A DNA stretch of 64,000 nucleotides from Cichorium intybus (Eukaryota > Streptophyta > Magnoliopsida > Asterales > Asteraceae), in NCBI GenBank assembly GCA_023525715.1, contig CM042010.1, forward strand, positions 80,725,894-80,789,893, given 5' to 3'. The number at the start of each line of letters is the position of its first letter. Positions within the stretch are counted from its first letter, which is position 1. Both the position numbers and the translations under genes were made by a program. Shown here one piece after another: positions 61,949 to 64,000 of this stretch. Under the pieces are notes generated by a model that was not told where the DNA came from, searched no databases, and saw nothing but the letters and a program-made list of their open reading frames with translations.

Positions 61949-64000
61949 CATAACAACCCTTCATATAATGGTCCATAACGCATATAAGCCATCATCATGG
62001 TCCATAACCCATTACAACCCTTCAAAATGGTCCATAACCCATCACAACCCTTCATAATGGTCCATAACCCAACACAACCCTTTCTATGGCACATAACCCA
62101 GCACAACTCTTCATAATTGACCATAACCTATCAAAACCCCTCGTAATGATCCATAACCCTTCATAGTGGTGCATAACCCATCACAACCATCATAATGGTC
62201 CATAACCCATCACAACCCGTTATAATGGTCCATAACCTATAAAACCCTTCATAATGGTCCATAACCCATTACAACCCTTTATAATGGTCCATAACCCATC
62301 ACAACCCTTCATAATTGAGCATAACGCATCACAGACCTTCATAATGGTCAATAACCCATCATAATCCTTGATAATGGTTCATAACCCATCACAACCTTCA
62401 TAATAGTACATAACTCATACAACCCTTCATAACAGTCCATAACCCATCACAACCCTTTCTAATGGTCCATAACCCATCACAACTCTTTCTATGGTCCATA
62501 ACCCATCGCAACCCTGCATAATGGTCCATAACCATAACAACCCTTCATAATGGTCCACAACCTATATAAACCTTCATAACAGTCCATAACGCATCACAAC
62601 CCTTCATAATTGACCATAACCCATTACAACCCTTCATAATTGACCATAACCCATCACAACCCTTCATAATTAACCATAACCCATAACAACACTTCATAAT
62701 GGTCCACAACCCATCGCAACCCTGCAAATGGTCCATAACCATAGTAACCCTTAATAATTGTCCATAACCCATGCAAAACTTCATCATGGTCCATAAACCA
62801 TCACAACCCTTCATAATGGTCCATAACCCATCAAAACCCTGCATAAAGGTCTATAACCCAGTATAAACCTTTCTATGGTCCATGAGCCATCACAACTATT
62901 CATAATTGACCATAAACCATCATAACCCTTCATAGTGGTCCATAACCCATCACAACCTTCATAATGGTCTGTAACCCGTCACAACCCTTTATAATGGTCC
63001 ATAACCCATCACAACCCTTCATAATTGAGCATAACCCATCACAACCCTTAATAATGGTCATTAACCCAACACAACCCTTTCTATGGTCCATAACCTATAA
63101 AAACCCTACATAATTGACCATAACCTATCACAACCCTTCATAATGGTCCCATCATAATCCTTGATAATGGTTCATAACCCATCACAACCTTCATAATAGT
63201 ACATAACCCATACAACCCTTGATAACGGTCCATAACCCATAACAACCCATTCTAATGGTTTATTAACCCATCACAACCCTTTCTATGGTCCATAACCCAT
63301 CGCAACCCTGCATAATGGTCCATAACCATAACAACCCTTCATAATGGTCCGTAACCCATACCAACCTCCATAATAGTCAATAACCCATCACAACCCTTCA
63401 TAATTATCCATAACCCATCACAATACTTCATAATGGTCCATAACACATCGCAACCCTACGTAATGATCCATAACCGCAACAACCCTTCATAATGGTCCAT
63501 AACCCATAGAAACCTGCATAATGGTCTATAATCCCTTGACAACCCTTCATAATGGTCCGTAACCCAACACAACCGTTTCTATGGTCCATAACCCATCATA
63601 ACTTTTCATAATTGACAATAACCTATCACAACCCCTCATAATGGTCCATAACCTATCACAACCTTCATAATAGTCCATAACCAATCACAACCCTTTATAA
63701 TGGTCCATAACTCATCACAACCTTCATAATGGTCCATAACCCATTACAACCCATTATAATAGTCCATAACCCATCACAACCCTTCATAATGGTCCATAAC
63801 CCAATACAACCCTTTCTATGGTACATAACCCAGCACAACTCTTCATAATTGACCATAACCTATCAAAACCCCTCATAATGGTCCATAACCCTTCATAGTG
63901 GTGCATAACCCATCACAACCATCATACTGGTCCATAACCCATCATAACCCTTTATAATGGTCAATAACCTATAAAACCCTTCATAATGGTCCATAACCCA
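61949..64000. repeat. 30-bp satellite, block 3 (runs off the window)
   Basis: Same satellite, resuming after element D with the second CATAA copy. Variant units recur in the same order about 0.8 kb apart (compare 62340-62540 with 63140-63335), so there is a higher-order repeat. No gene. Confidence 0.95.

Overview
The window is a block of plant repetitive DNA. It holds nested retrotransposons sitting beside and inside a tandem satellite, and I see no ordinary host gene, tRNA, rRNA or bacterial feature. The element types (an L1-type LINE, Ty1/copia elements, Ty3/gypsy chromovirus-like elements with initiator-Met tRNA primer sites, and RWP-RK genes with introns) point to a flowering plant. A eudicot, perhaps Asteraceae, is my guess from the style of the elements; it is not proven here.

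Layout. A degenerate LINE runs from the left edge to 4641 and resumes at 20206-21762. Its ORF2 is split by Ty3 element A (4642-20200, minus orientation, 5-bp target duplication GTAAA). The right LTR of A is itself split by Ty3 element B (10461-18164, minus, duplication ACTAG). A satellite with a 30-bp unit starts right after the LINE tail (21763) and is cut into three blocks by copia-1 (23039-32242, plus, AATGG), Ty3 element C (33110-42355, plus, ATAAC/ATAAT) and Ty3 element D (42366-61948, minus, CATAA). Copia-2 (45067-53900, plus, CTAAC) lies inside the integrase region of D. The satellite runs off the right edge.

Main result. Elements A, B and C are non-autonomous: they lack a usable gag-pol. 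Each instead carries a four-exon gene for an RWP-RK domain protein, always antisense to the element's own transcription. The exon structure, intron phases and a TATA-containing upstream block are shared by all three. By hand splicing, the genes in B (466 aa) and C (373 aa) are fully open, and the gene in A is broken by one base. Antisense placement explains how introns survive an RNA-mediated life cycle. A and C share leader sequence with D, a decayed Ty3 element that still shows gag, protease, RT, RNase H, integrase and a chromodomain-like tail, and C and D have nearly the same polypurine tract and LTR ends. This suggests that D-type elements supply proteins to A/C-type elements. B keeps a truncated gag and belongs to another LTR family, so the antisense gene occurs in at least two distinct LTR families.

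The two copia elements each have one 1,340-codon gag-pol frame, broken by one stop (copia-1) or two stops (copia-2). Order of events from nesting: LINE, then A, then B; satellite, then copia-1, C and D; D, then copia-2. The LTRs of B differ at only about five sites by eye, so it is probably the youngest Ty3 insertion.
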